Under the pieces are notes generated by a model. The model did no database searches. It was not told where the DNA came from and saw only the letters and a program-made list of their open reading frames with translations. DNA of 37,352 bases. Origin: Steroidobacteraceae bacterium (GTDB lineage: Bacteria; Pseudomonadota; Gammaproteobacteria; Steroidobacterales; Steroidobacteraceae). The stretch lies in the NCBI GenBank assembly GCA_019683695.1, contig JADGHX010000028.1:1-37352 (forward strand), written 5' to 3'. Positions 27,622 through 36,121 of the stretch are shown in pieces. Each line of letters opens with the position of its first letter. Positions within the stretch are counted from its first letter, which is position 1. The translations under genes and the position numbers were made by a program.

Positions 27622-27631
27622 TGCCTAGACA
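27622..27631. promoter_or_regulatory. Predicted HutC operator before hutF
   Basis: TGCCTAGACA, one mismatch from the site before hutI, sits 52-61 bp upstream of the hutF GTG and is nearly palindromic. A shared site at both hut transcription units supports joint control by HutC. Confidence 0.6.
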
Positions 27632-27956
27632 ATATCAGTTTCACCGGCCTGATGGCCAGCAGCGGGCTGCCAAACCGACTTCGCTTTCGCCTTCGTCACG
27701 AGCTGCAGTGTCGGCCACACGTCCGGCGAGAGCGTCTCCCGCAACTCGGCCGTCTGCGCGACCGTCTGCATCGGCCGCGTCCACCGCACCTTACATCCGA
27801 AGGCGGAACTGATTCGGTCAGGACACTCCGGACATCAACCACCCGTCACGCCGTCGGAGTTGCGCTGCGACCGGTGCGTGAGCTAAAGCCATCACTGGCA
27901 GGCGTTGTGCTCGGCACAGATGATGCCCACGAGGGCGGCATGCATCAGTCGACCCG
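27632..27956. other. Intergenic, nothing firm
   Basis: About 325 bp between the hutF operator and the acetyltransferase stop. A minus-strand frame of roughly 46 codons (from an ATG near 27770, ending at the TAG overlapping the hutF operator) reads somewhat protein-like. It has no ribosome site or known relative and was not called. Confidence 0.4.
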
Positions 27957-28457
27957 TCATGCGCCCTCGCTGGCGTCGAACAATTGGTACATGACCAACG
28001 CGTCAACGAAGCCGAGCCGAGGGTGCCGGAACGCCTTGGGTAATCGGCCGACGATCTGAAAGCCCAACTTCTGCCATAGCCGAATGGCGCCCTCATTCGT
28101 GCTGATCACGAAATTGAACTGCATCGCGCGAAAGCCTTGCGAGCGAGCTTGCTCCAGGGAGTGCTGACACATGGCAGTGGCGACGCCGCGGCCTTGCGCG
28201 GACTGGGCCGTCATGTATCCACAGTTGGCCACGTGGCTGCCGCCGCCGCGCTGGTTGGCACGAAGGTAATAGGTTCCGACAATGGATCCGGCGTCTTCGG
28301 CGACGAAGACCTGGTGATCGCTGGAAAACCAATAGGCCAGCCCATCCGCCTTCGAGAGATCGCTCGGCAGCGCGTAGGTGGCGCCCTCGCGGATGACGGG
28401 CTCGATGATCGACCACACGGCGTCTCGATCGAGCGATGTGGCAGGACGTATTTTCAT
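27957..28457 (-). CDS. GNAT-family N-acetyltransferase
   Basis: A 166-residue GNAT acetyltransferase transferring acetyl from acetyl-CoA to an unknown amine. The fold is seen from the start (MKIRPATSLDRDAVWSIIEP). The central strand is IVGTYYLRANQRGGGSHVAN, the acetyl-CoA loop is QSAQGRGVATAM, and NEGAIRLWQKLGFQIVGRLP is the typical closing motif. It stands alone between the hut locus and a gene-poor stretch; no neighbour suggests the substrate. Confidence 0.9.
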   Translation of the reverse strand: MKIRPATSLDRDAVWSIIEPVIREGATYALPSDLSKADGLAYWFSSDHQVFVAEDAGSIVGTYYLRANQRGGGSHVANCGYMTAQSAQGRGVATAMCQHSLEQARSQGFRAMQFNFVISTNEGAIRLWQKLGFQIVGRLPKAFRHPRLGFVDALVMYQLFDASEGA

Positions 28458-28946
28458 TCATGACCTTTCGGGAATCAGAAGCCGTCCGGGAGATGCAACC
28501 CAGGACTGTCGACGAGCACCAAATGTTTCACGTGATCGATGGATGACGACGACATGGAACGATCGCGTCGGAGCCTTGGGTAACGGATGCAGCTGTCCTT
28601 CAGTGCCTCCTGAGTGGGTAAAAACAGTAGCATTTGCGGGTAAGTGGCGCTTTTGCCCGGCATCGACCGGGCTTCCTCTCGACGACTGAACCCGTTCGGG
28701 TAGTGGCCGGGCGGCGAAATCGTGACAGCGTGTGCCGGCTCGCCGTGCGCGGCCGATCAGGTAGGATCAAGGTGAGTCAAAAGGGGGCAGATTGCTCGAC
28801 GGGCACTGCTGATCACGTGACTCCGTTGCAGCGGAGCTCGGTTGTTGATGAAGGTCGCTCATCCGCACTACATCACGCCTTGAGAATCTCCCAATCGGCT
28901 AGCAGTTTCATCGCTGCCTGCGAAGCCGGACAAGTTGACAACGCAA
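28458..28946. other. Intergenic region with small hairpins, no gene
   Basis: About 490 bp without a convincing gene. GCCCGG (28655-28660) and CCGGGC (28667-28672) form a 6-bp stem. A wider stem pairs GGGTAAAA (near 28617) with TTTTGCCC (28651-28658), allowing one G-U pair. The purine run AAAAGGGGGCAGA is near 28780. No tRNA-like fold or promoter was recognised. Confidence 0.4.
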
Positions 28947-31142
28947 TCAAGATGAGACGACGCGCCCGTCCGCGGTGAGACGAATCGCGGCGGCAATGGC
29001 CGATGGCAGACCCTTTGGAGACTCAATGACGCGCACGCGCTGCTTGCCCATTGCGGCTGTGACAACGGGCAGCCCCGGGTGACCGCGGGCGATCAACACA
29101 TCGCCCGTACAGTGGGGCGCGAGCAAGGAGAGCAGATCGCGCAAGCCTTCAACGGAAGGCACCGGGGCGCGGCGATCTGCCGGGGGGCTCCAGTCCGCGA
29201 TGGCAAACAGATCGAATCGATCCAGCGGCAGCCCGGTCGATGCGAGGTCCCTTCCGTCCGTGTCCAGAAGGATTGCCTCCGATGACTGGTCGATGAGTAC
29301 CGCGCGCGTATCCGGGAGTATCGGACCGCGCTTCGCGCGAATGCAGTGGGCTCCCACATATACGCCTTCCGCGCTCACCGTCCCGGCCCGTATCCCGAGA
29401 CGGGAAAGCAGCTCAGCGCTTTCGCGCACGATGCTCGGTTGATTGCCGCTGCTTAGCACCAGCGCCGAGGGAATGCGCCCATCACCGGGAACCAGCTTTC
29501 GTAGCAGTTCCGCATGGAAATGTGGCAACGCCAGCGTACTGAGCTGCAGCTGCGCATTGACCTCACAGATTGCCGCGCCGGTTTCGCGCCACGAACGCGC
29601 GATGTCCGGAATGAGCAGATCGACTCCGGCGAGGTCGAGCCTCAACGCGTGAGCCGCGCGCTCGCAGAGCGTCGCGTTGTCCGGATGCATGCGATCGAAC
29701 ACCGGCACGGGAATGCCGCCCATCGAGATGTTCGCCGCCCGCCGTAATCGCACGAAGCGCCCCGCTTCGGGCACGGAATCGGCGGTCAGGCCCGCAAGCG
29801 CCAGCAGCTCGAGCGCCTCTTCGTCGAGCACGAGCCGTGCGAGCAGGGACCAGTCGTCATCACCGCGCCGCGGATCGCGATTCTCTGCAGCAACCAGCTC
29901 CCGCACAGATCTCGTTCCATCCCCCGTGACGCCACCCGGTATACGTTCCGTCGCGCCTACGGCCCTGCCGCGGAAAATGTACACGCGATAATTGCGACCC
30001 CCGACGTGCTTTTCCACTAGCAGGTCCTCCGCGTACTTGCGCGCGGGCTCGAACGCAGCGCGCAGCTCCGCCTCAGAAGCGAGACTGGCCGAGACCCCCA
30101 CGCCGCCATCCTGATTGAGCGGCTTCACCACCACCGGATAGCCGAGAGCGGCCGCCGCCTCGATCGCGGTATCGAGGCTCTTCACGACGCGATGTTCAGG
30201 AACGGGCAGGCCCGCCTGTCGCAGCAAGGCACCCGCCACAGCCTTGTTCCGCGCCGCCTTGCACGAAATGATCGAGGTGGACTGGGTGAACGTGCTGTCC
30301 ATCCATCTGCCCCGGCTTCCCCAGCCATACTGGAAGACGCCACCCGGCAGCGGCAGCCACGGAATGCCCAGGCCGTGCGCGGCGGAGAGGAGATAGCGGT
30401 TGTTGTATCCGCGCGTGGCGTACCGGCTCATGCGCTCCAGCAGAGGCTTGAGGCGCCCGCGGTCGATCGGAGCAAACTCGTCCGTCCCCATTCGGAGCCG
30501 GTTCAGCCATTCAACGAGCCATGCCAGGGCTTCCGCCAGCGCGGGCGGCGCAATCGCAGGCAGCGCGAGCAGCCAGTGCCTGATCGTCGTGGGCATCAGG
30601 CGCGCTCCGTACGCCGGAGTGCGCGTCAGCCCTGCGGACTCGATGGGCGGTGCCCCATCCGTCGAGAGCGCGTTTGTGCGGGAGGTTCGATACACCGTCA
30701 CGCTGCGCTGACTGGGCAGGGGAACGACACGCGCTTCCCCCATATCCGGCATGCCAGAGGCTTGCATCAGGCACCGGACTGCGCGCGCCATGCACGCCAC
30801 CACCTTCGCTGACGGCCGATTGATCGAGTTCGTGGCTAGGCTGTCGTGCGACGCGCGTTCCGCGCGCGCAGAGCCACCCAGGCACTCCTCGATGGCGATC
30901 AGCGCACGGCATGCGGCTTCCGCCCACCCGGCAGAATCAGTTATCGCGATGCGCGCCTCCACGCTTGGCGCACTCAGCCCATGCAGATACCCGGGTACGT
31001 GCCGCATGTCGCGCAAGATGAGCGCGCGCACGGCGCTCGTTCGCGCAGGTAGCGGCCTGCCGTTGCTTGCGCGCCGCGAGTGCGCGGGCCGCTTGCTTCC
31101 GGCGCCAGGCCCAGCAGCGCGTACAGGCGTTGTTTTCTGCAT
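28947..31142 (-). CDS. Cyanophycin-synthetase-like ATP-grasp protein with degenerate Mur domain
   Basis: A 731-residue protein with the domain order of cyanophycin synthetase (CphA). There is a poorly conserved N-terminal domain, an ATP-grasp domain (about residues 245-520) and a shortened Mur-ligase-like C-terminus (about 550-731). The ATP-grasp part is convincing: TSIISCKAARNKAVAGALLR, GYPVVVKPLNQDGGVGVSAS, VEKHVGGRNYRVYIFRGRAV, GDGTRSVRELV, ENRDPRRG and the magnesium-site EVNAQ. The Mur P-loop expected as GTNGKTTT is replaced by SSGNQPSIV (near residue 560), so ATP binding there should be lost. The substrate-side motif after EVNA also differs from CphA. It likely ligates an amino acid or peptide, but the product is unknown. 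The first ~35 residues are arginine-rich and the start may be later. Confidence 0.8.
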   Translation of the reverse strand: MQKTTPVRAAGPGAGSKRPAHSRRASNGRPLPARTSAVRALILRDMRHVPGYLHGLSAPSVEARIAITDSAGWAEAACRALIAIEECLGGSARAERASHDSLATNSINRPSAKVVACMARAVRCLMQASGMPDMGEARVVPLPSQRSVTVYRTSRTNALSTDGAPPIESAGLTRTPAYGARLMPTTIRHWLLALPAIAPPALAEALAWLVEWLNRLRMGTDEFAPIDRGRLKPLLERMSRYATRGYNNRYLLSAAHGLGIPWLPLPGGVFQYGWGSRGRWMDSTFTQSTSIISCKAARNKAVAGALLRQAGLPVPEHRVVKSLDTAIEAAAALGYPVVVKPLNQDGGVGVSASLASEAELRAAFEPARKYAEDLLVEKHVGGRNYRVYIFRGRAVGATERIPGGVTGDGTRSVRELVAAENRDPRRGDDDWSLLARLVLDEEALELLALAGLTADSVPEAGRFVRLRRAANISMGGIPVPVFDRMHPDNATLCERAAHALRLDLAGVDLLIPDIARSWRETGAAICEVNAQLQLSTLALPHFHAELLRKLVPGDGRIPSALVLSSGNQPSIVRESAELLSRLGIRAGTVSAEGVYVGAHCIRAKRGPILPDTRAVLIDQSSEAILLDTDGRDLASTGLPLDRFDLFAIADWSPPADRRAPVPSVEGLRDLLSLLAPHCTGDVLIARGHPGLPVVTAAMGKQRVRVIESPKGLPSAIAAAIRLTADGRVVSS

Positions 31143-31276
31143 GTTCTGATCCGCTCAGCCGGTCCTGCACTCAGCCCAGGAAGTGCGCCTGCAAGACTGG
31201 TGAGATCCGCTACATTCGATCCGCCTACCCCCGGTGCCTTCGAAGGCGAGCTCCAGCAGGTCTTCAAGCCGCGCCT

Positions 31277-31762
31277 TCAGATCGCGACCGCCGAGCGGAT
31301 CTTTGCCCACGCACGCGCAAAGTACCTGCTGTCGATCCACGACCCCCCCAAATCCAGCGCCGCCGCCGGATTGTCGGATCGGCAGCCAGAGAGCTCGAGG
31401 TAACGATAGAAGTGACTGACGGATTTCCGCAGTCGCTGCATCAGAGCACTTCGACGCCCCTGTGCGACACGCATCCGCAGGTACGCCTGCAACTCCTCGG
31501 TACGCGCAGTGATCAGCGTTCGGCTGTACGTACGATGCATCCACGCGTCAAACGCCAAAAGATCTTCCAGATATCCCCGACGAAGCCTCCAGGAAAGACG
31601 CTCCTCGACGCACCTCACATCAAGAAAACGCTCGATGAGATCCGTCGACAGTCCCTCCCAGAGATCCACAATGCGCGCCTGCTGGCGAGATGCTGATTCA
31701 GCGTTCGTGCACATCGCCAGCAATACCCGCCCCGGCACATTCCCGCTGACTGCGTGCATCAT
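31277..31762 (-). CDS. Stand-alone Xer-type core-binding domain protein
   Basis: A 161-residue protein matching only the N-terminal SAM-like (core-binding) domain of XerC/XerD tyrosine recombinases. The segments are LIERFLDVRCVEERLSWRL, GYLEDLLAFDAWMH, TEELQAYLRMRVAQGRRSAL and LRKSVSHFYRYLELSG with DNPAA. The catalytic domain with its R, H-x-x-R and Y residues is absent, and no such sequence follows in another frame. ATG 31762 is chosen because GGGAG lies 8 bp upstream; a TTG at 31777 is possible. It may be a truncated recombinase or a DNA-binding partner. The CphA-like gene follows after 134 bp on the same strand. Confidence 0.72.
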   Translation of the reverse strand: MMHAVSGNVPGRVLLAMCTNAESASRQQARIVDLWEGLSTDLIERFLDVRCVEERLSWRLRRGYLEDLLAFDAWMHRTYSRTLITARTEELQAYLRMRVAQGRRSALMQRLRKSVSHFYRYLELSGCRSDNPAAALDLGGSWIDSRYFARAWAKIRSAVAI

Positions 31763-32055
31763 CAACTCGTCTCCCAATCCATCAGCCCGCGTTCACGATG
31801 CGGGAGGCTGAACGATACGGCGCCGCGCGTGACGCAAGATGCAGATGCGTACAGCCTGAACGCATTTGCGAAGAATCTCTCCTGGTTGGCGGCTTCGCTG
31901 GTCCCGTGTGTCGTCTCGAAAACGTGTCCACGATGGATCAGAGTCGATCGCGCGCAGGAATTCACGCCATAAACTGCCGCCCGACGCGGCCGGGCAGTCC
32001 TCGGGACTATCCGGTCTGCAGCGTTCCACCTCTGACTCTCACGGTTGCGGCAGCC

Positions 32056-34974
32056 ATGCGCATGAAGAGCTACTCCGGGACGACACGTACCTCGTCGAAC
32101 GGCCTGCGCCAGATCCAGATCGGCACAGGTCTCACGTTATCGGCGGTCTGCGGGCTTGCTCTGAACTCGGTGCTGGGTGATGCAATAGGAAATGCGCTCA
32201 CGTTCTCCGCCATGATGTGCGTTGCTGTGCTTACGAGATGGCCGGTTACGGTGCTTGCCGGCGCGGTCGTCTCGGTAGCTGCGCTGACGTTCGACAGCGG
32301 GTACGCCCAGGTGACCGGCGCCATGGTCGCACTGCTCTCGGGCCACCTGTTGCGTTGGGGCCTGCGTCCGGAAATCGTAACCGCTGGGCAGGTGTGCGTG
32401 GCGGTCGCGCAAGGCGCTTTGCTCGCTCGAACGCGTGACTTCTCTTTGGTTCAGGTTGCCGCGACCGCGGGTTTCTCGTCTTGTGTGGCCGTAGTCTGCG
32501 CAACGCTCGTTCTGGTTCTCACAAGACGGCGGGCAGCAGGATTTCCCATGCGCGCGCGTGTACGGTGGGATCACCATGCATTCGTCTATGTCGTTGGCAG
32601 CGCCTTGATCGGCGCGACCAGCTTGATGGCCCCGGAGCTGTTCTCTGGAGCTTTTTCTGGCGTACCCGGACAGACACCCGTCGCTCTGCCCGCCTGCATC
32701 CTGATGCTGGCCGCTATTTCCGCCAGCACCGCTCTGAGCCTTCATTTGCGAGGGGCGATCTCGCAGCTCTCGCCAATCTGTGGTCTGCGTGCCGCCGATG
32801 ACCCGGCGTCTGCCTCGCGTGCCATTCGCGCGGTGCCAGCCGAAGTACTGCATTTCGCCAGTAGGTTGCGGCGCAAGTATCGGCGGACTCACTCGGCTCT
32901 GATTCGCACTTCACAAAGCTTGCAAGAGTTGCTCGAGGAGCGTTCCAGACTCGCCGGAGAGCTGGAGCACACGCGGCAATTGCTCCAAACCCGCTCCGCG
33001 CAGCTTCGCCGGATGGCGCGCACTCACGAGCACGTGCGCGCCAGGTATAACGCACTCATGCACCAGTGCGAGGACGTAACGCTGTTTGCAAACGACAAGG
33101 GCAACATCGAGGCCGTGAGCCGTTCGGTCCTGCCGGTGCTCGGCTTCCAGCCTGCCGAACTCGCGCGCAAACCCGTGAAGCAGTTGATTCCTGCACACTG
33201 CGTTCTGGAGCATCCGTTCGACGTGGTTTCCAAAGGCGTAGCCTGCACGGACGGGCCAGCCGCAAATGCCGAAGTGCGCGACGCGAAAGGCCGGACCATG
33301 ACGCTTACCGTGCGGGTCCACGCCTTCTGCGTCAGCGAGGCCGTGCACTACGCAATTCACCTGCGCAAGCCAAGCCCCATGCAGGCGGCGTCTGCCGCGC
33401 CAGAACGCGCTACCTCGATCGCGCCCTCGGCGCACCGATCGCGTGACCTCTTCATTGCCACGATGAGCCACGAGCTTCGTACTCCGCTGCATGGTCTCAT
33501 CGCGACACTCGACATGATGCGAGCCGACCAGAGCTGCCCACCGCAGTTTCAGCAACGGCTCTCCATTGCGCGGCTCTCTGCACGGGCGCTCCTGCGAATC
33601 GCGAACGACATTCTGGACCTGACGCGCATCGATTCCGGACACTTCTCGCTCGAGCAGCGCCCGTTCAGCCTCCAGCGCCTCATCGCAGAGGTGATCGAGG
33701 AATCGCGCGCCCGTGCGGAGTCGTTGGGCCTGACGCTGCAGCATCATGCAGGGGCTCTGCCGGCCTCCTGCACGGGAGATCCGGCGCGCATCAAGCAGAT
33801 TCTTTCGAACCTGCTCTCGAATGCGCTTCAACATACCCAGTCCGGCGGCATTACGCTGAAGGTGGATCACACGGGCACCCAGTGCACAATTGATGTCATC
33901 GACACGGGCAGCGGAATCCCGAAGGACAAGTGGCAGGTGATCTTCGACCCATTCGTGCAAGTGAGTTCCGGTCGTAAGCGCCGCGCGAGCGGAACGGGGC
34001 TGGGGCTCGCCATCAGCCGGCGGCTCGCTGAAGCCATGGGAGGGTCGCTCACGCTGGTGAGCTCCAGCCCGGCGGGGTCCACCTTCCGGCTCAATGTGCC
34101 GCTGCCCGGGAGCGACGAGGCCGCGCCGAACGATCAAAGCCTGCGCGTCTTCAACAATCCACGCGGCCGCGTGCTGGTGGTCGAAGACAATGCGGCGAAC
34201 CGTTACGTCACCGAGGCGCTGCTTTCGAATCTCGAATGCCCGGTCACGCTCGTCGAGTCCGGCGAAGACGCGCTGGAACTGCTGCAGACGGCCGACTTCG
34301 ACCTCATCCTCATGGACTGCCAGATGCCCGGCCTCGATGGGTGTGAGACAACGCGACGCATACGTCGCATGCTCACAAGGCGCATTCCGATCATTGCCAT
34401 GACGGCGGATGCGCTCCCCAACCACCGTCAGGCCTGCCTCGAAGCCGGTATGGACGACTTCCTCCCCAAGCCGTTCGGCAGGCAGGCGCTTCACGAGATG
34501 CTGTGCAAGTGGTTGGCGCCGCAAAGCGCCGCGGCATCGGTCAGCACGGAACTGGCCGCAAGAGTCGCCTCGCTGCCTGTGCTGGACGACTGCGTCTTCC
34601 AAGAACTGTGGGCTGGCCTGCAGTGGCGCATCGAGCCGCTGCGAAACATCCGCTCGTCGCTCGCACAATCTGCCCGGAAGACCGTAAAGCTGCTGCAAAA
34701 GGCCGCTTCGCTGGACGAGGCAGGCCGAAAGGCATTGCAACGGCAGCTACACACACTTGTCGGCAGCGCTGGAATGGTCGGCGCGAAGCAAGTCGAGTTC
34801 GTCTCGCGCACGTTGCAAGGCATTGTTCGCGCGGGCGCACAGCAAGCGGTCGAGGCTGAACTGGCGTTGCTCACAGAGGCGATACGGCACTTCGAGATCG
34901 AGATCGATCACCGCATCGAACATCCTCCCACATATCGGGAAACGGCAACGGTTTCGCATAGCTGCGTGAGCTGA
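32056..34974 (+). CDS. Membrane hybrid sensor histidine kinase with receiver and HPt
   Basis: About 972 residues. The N-terminal 240 hold six to eight hydrophobic segments of a MASE-like sensor. A coiled coil (about 285-335) and a PAS domain (about 335-440) follow. HisKA carries H472 in ATMSHELRTPLHG. HATPase has NLLSNALQHT, DTGSGIP and GTGLGLAISR. The receiver has VVEDN, the phospho-acceptor D754 in MDCQMPGLDG, and the lysine of KPF. HPt has H899 in HTLVGSAGMVGA, with Val where Lys is usual. This is a full phosphorelay in one chain; the output regulator may be the receiver protein at 36122. The start is uncertain (ATG 32056 or 32062, weak ribosome site). The 3' end overlaps the opposite-strand gene by 104 bp. 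Confidence 0.93.
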   Translation: MRMKSYSGTTRTSSNGLRQIQIGTGLTLSAVCGLALNSVLGDAIGNALTFSAMMCVAVLTRWPVTVLAGAVVSVAALTFDSGYAQVTGAMVALLSGHLLRWGLRPEIVTAGQVCVAVAQGALLARTRDFSLVQVAATAGFSSCVAVVCATLVLVLTRRRAAGFPMRARVRWDHHAFVYVVGSALIGATSLMAPELFSGAFSGVPGQTPVALPACILMLAAISASTALSLHLRGAISQLSPICGLRAADDPASASRAIRAVPAEVLHFASRLRRKYRRTHSALIRTSQSLQELLEERSRLAGELEHTRQLLQTRSAQLRRMARTHEHVRARYNALMHQCEDVTLFANDKGNIEAVSRSVLPVLGFQPAELARKPVKQLIPAHCVLEHPFDVVSKGVACTDGPAANAEVRDAKGRTMTLTVRVHAFCVSEAVHYAIHLRKPSPMQAASAAPERATSIAPSAHRSRDLFIATMSHELRTPLHGLIATLDMMRADQSCPPQFQQRLSIARLSARALLRIANDILDLTRIDSGHFSLEQRPFSLQRLIAEVIEESRARAESLGLTLQHHAGALPASCTGDPARIKQILSNLLSNALQHTQSGGITLKVDHTGTQCTIDVIDTGSGIPKDKWQVIFDPFVQVSSGRKRRASGTGLGLAISRRLAEAMGGSLTLVSSSPAGSTFRLNVPLPGSDEAAPNDQSLRVFNNPRGRVLVVEDNAANRYVTEALLSNLECPVTLVESGEDALELLQTADFDLILMDCQMPGLDGCETTRRIRRMLTRRIPIIAMTADALPNHRQACLEAGMDDFLPKPFGRQALHEMLCKWLAPQSAAASVSTELAARVASLPVLDDCVFQELWAGLQWRIEPLRNIRSSLAQSARKTVKLLQKAASLDEAGRKALQRQLHTLVGSAGMVGAKQVEFVSRTLQGIVRAGAQQAVEAELALLTEAIRHFEIEIDHRIEHPPTYRETATVSHSCVS

Positions 34975-35335
34975 GTGGACGCTCGTCGGCCCGGCAGAGT
35001 GTCCAACGCCCCTGTGCGTTGAGCGACCAGGCGCCCGCCGCCTCGGCCGATCCATCCGACCCGATAAAGACGAGTTCGAGAATGGCATCGCCGGTCGCAC
35101 TTTCGGCGCACGCGGCGCGGCCGCTCACGCACCAGAATCGCGCACCATCGGTCCATGCACGCCACACGGTGCCGGTACGGCCGGCTGCAGCGCGGGCAAT
35201 TGCAGGCGGCAACTCCTCGGAGCTGTGCACGGCGCATGCGTTCTCCGGCACATAACGGGTCTGCCGCGCAAAGCCTTCCATCAACAAACCCAGAGCATGC
35301 TCGCAACAGGACTCGCGACTCTCGACTTTCCTCAT
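34871..35335 (-). CDS. Hypothetical cysteine-containing protein
   Basis: A 154-residue protein starting MRKVESRESCCEHALGLLME. A central segment rich in Trp and Cys (GTVWRAWTDGARFWCVSGRA) and LVFIGSDGSAEAAGAWSLNA read as real coding sequence, with high GC in third positions. No family is recognised and no signal or membrane segment is seen. Its last ~35 codons lie over the end of the histidine kinase on the other strand, so one of the two genes probably has a shifted stop. In-frame extension upstream to 35653 looks non-coding. Confidence 0.55.
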   Translation of the reverse strand: MRKVESRESCCEHALGLLMEGFARQTRYVPENACAVHSSEELPPAIARAAAGRTGTVWRAWTDGARFWCVSGRAACAESATGDAILELVFIGSDGSAEAAGAWSLNAQGRWTLCRADERPLSSRSYAKPLPFPDMWEDVRCGDRSRSRSAVSPL

Positions 35336-35717
35336 CGGCACTCTCGCATCAAACACTCGCTCGTTCTGACGGGAGCGCAATTTTTCGATCCGACAAGTAT
35401 TGCCGGGATACGCAATTTCCGAATTGACGTGAGACATCTGTCGAAACGCGGGGCACTCACCGCAAGTGCATGCAAGCACATGCACGAAAGCCCTATGCGA
35501 ATCTGCGAACCACGTCGGCTCGCCACGCCGGAATGCTCCAATTCGGATGCATTCCCGTCTGCAACGCATTCGTGTCGGATACGCTCCATTCGTGAACGCG
35601 TACTCACACGACACGAACAACCGAATGCCTACCCACGCCGCATGCGCGGTCATTCAACGTGCGAGCGAGCCACGCCCGCAGCCGTTGGCATCCGCCGAAC
35701 AGGAACACTTGCGGTGC
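35336..35717. other. Repeat-rich intergenic region
   Basis: No firm gene in about 380 bp. GTGCATG (35466-35472) and CATGCAC (35479-35485) are 7-bp arms with a 6-bp loop. TTCGTGTCG (35569-35577) and CGACACGAA (35609-35617) are 9-bp arms 31 bp apart. ATTCG recurs several times between them. It lies upstream of the hypothetical gene at 34871-35335 and may hold its promoter. Confidence 0.45.
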
Positions 35718-35801
35718 ATGGCAGGGATTCTCCTTGGCGCTGTGGTTGGCCTCGTGATATGGCTCGCGATCCTGTTCGCCGTTGCGTTTCTGAGTCGTTA
35801 A
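35718..35801 (+). CDS. Possible very small membrane protein
   Basis: A 27-residue ORF (MAGILLGAVVGLVIWLAILF then AVAFLSR) that is almost entirely one transmembrane helix with a basic end, a shape typical of bacterial small membrane proteins. No ribosome site is evident. An in-frame ATG at 35625 would give 58 residues. It is convergent with the small ORF at 35828. Existence as a gene is uncertain. Confidence 0.3.
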   Translation: MAGILLGAVVGLVIWLAILFAVAFLSR

Positions 35802-35827
35802 CCGACCGCTGCACGGCGCCGCACGCC

Positions 35828-36055
35828 TCAACCGTTGGAGCAGGGGTGCGCTCGGCTGCCAACTATTCGTGAGCGCGGCTCATCAGTCGACTGCGCGTGT
35901 TCAGCGGGGCGGCGCGTCCGCGCCGGCGATGATGGTGGGGCCGCTCTCCGGGCCACCGCCCCAGCGCCCAACACGACTCCGCTGCCCAATGCGAGCACCA
36001 GCAGCCCCCCGACAACGAGAGGCATCACGGAGCGCCGGAAGAGACTCTTCAGCAT
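35828..36055 (-). CDS. Possible small membrane protein
   Basis: A 75-residue ORF with a basic start (MLKSLFRRS), one hydrophobic segment (VMPLVVGGLLVLALGSGVVL) and a polar Arg/Pro/Ser-rich tail of low complexity. It begins 66 bp after the response-regulator gene on the same strand, so it could be co-transcribed. The ribosome site is weak and no family is recognised. Confidence 0.35.
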   Translation of the reverse strand: MLKSLFRRSVMPLVVGGLLVLALGSGVVLGAGAVARRAAPPSSPARTRRPAEHAQSTDEPRSRIVGSRAHPCSNG

Positions 36056-36121
36056 GTTCGACTGCGGCCGACGCGCTCAGATCGCCGAAGCATCGCCGCC
36101 TCGGGGCCGGCAGAGAGCGGC

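Noticed and set aside
27627-27790. A minus-strand frame of roughly 46 codons before hutF
   Set aside because: No ribosome site or recognised relative, and it would end inside the predicted hutF operator.
28776-28800. Purine-rich AAAAGGGGGCAGA as a possible transposon or REP-element border
   Set aside because: Only a vague resemblance from memory; no inverted partner, target duplication or transposase was found.
31143-31276. Possible frameshifted catalytic domain of the Xer-type protein
   Set aside because: The three frames on this strand were read, and none shows the R, H-x-x-R or Y motifs of tyrosine recombinases.
32911-34740. A 609-codon minus-strand frame opposite the histidine kinase
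   Set aside because: It is an antisense shadow produced by high third-position GC; the plus strand shows all kinase motifs.
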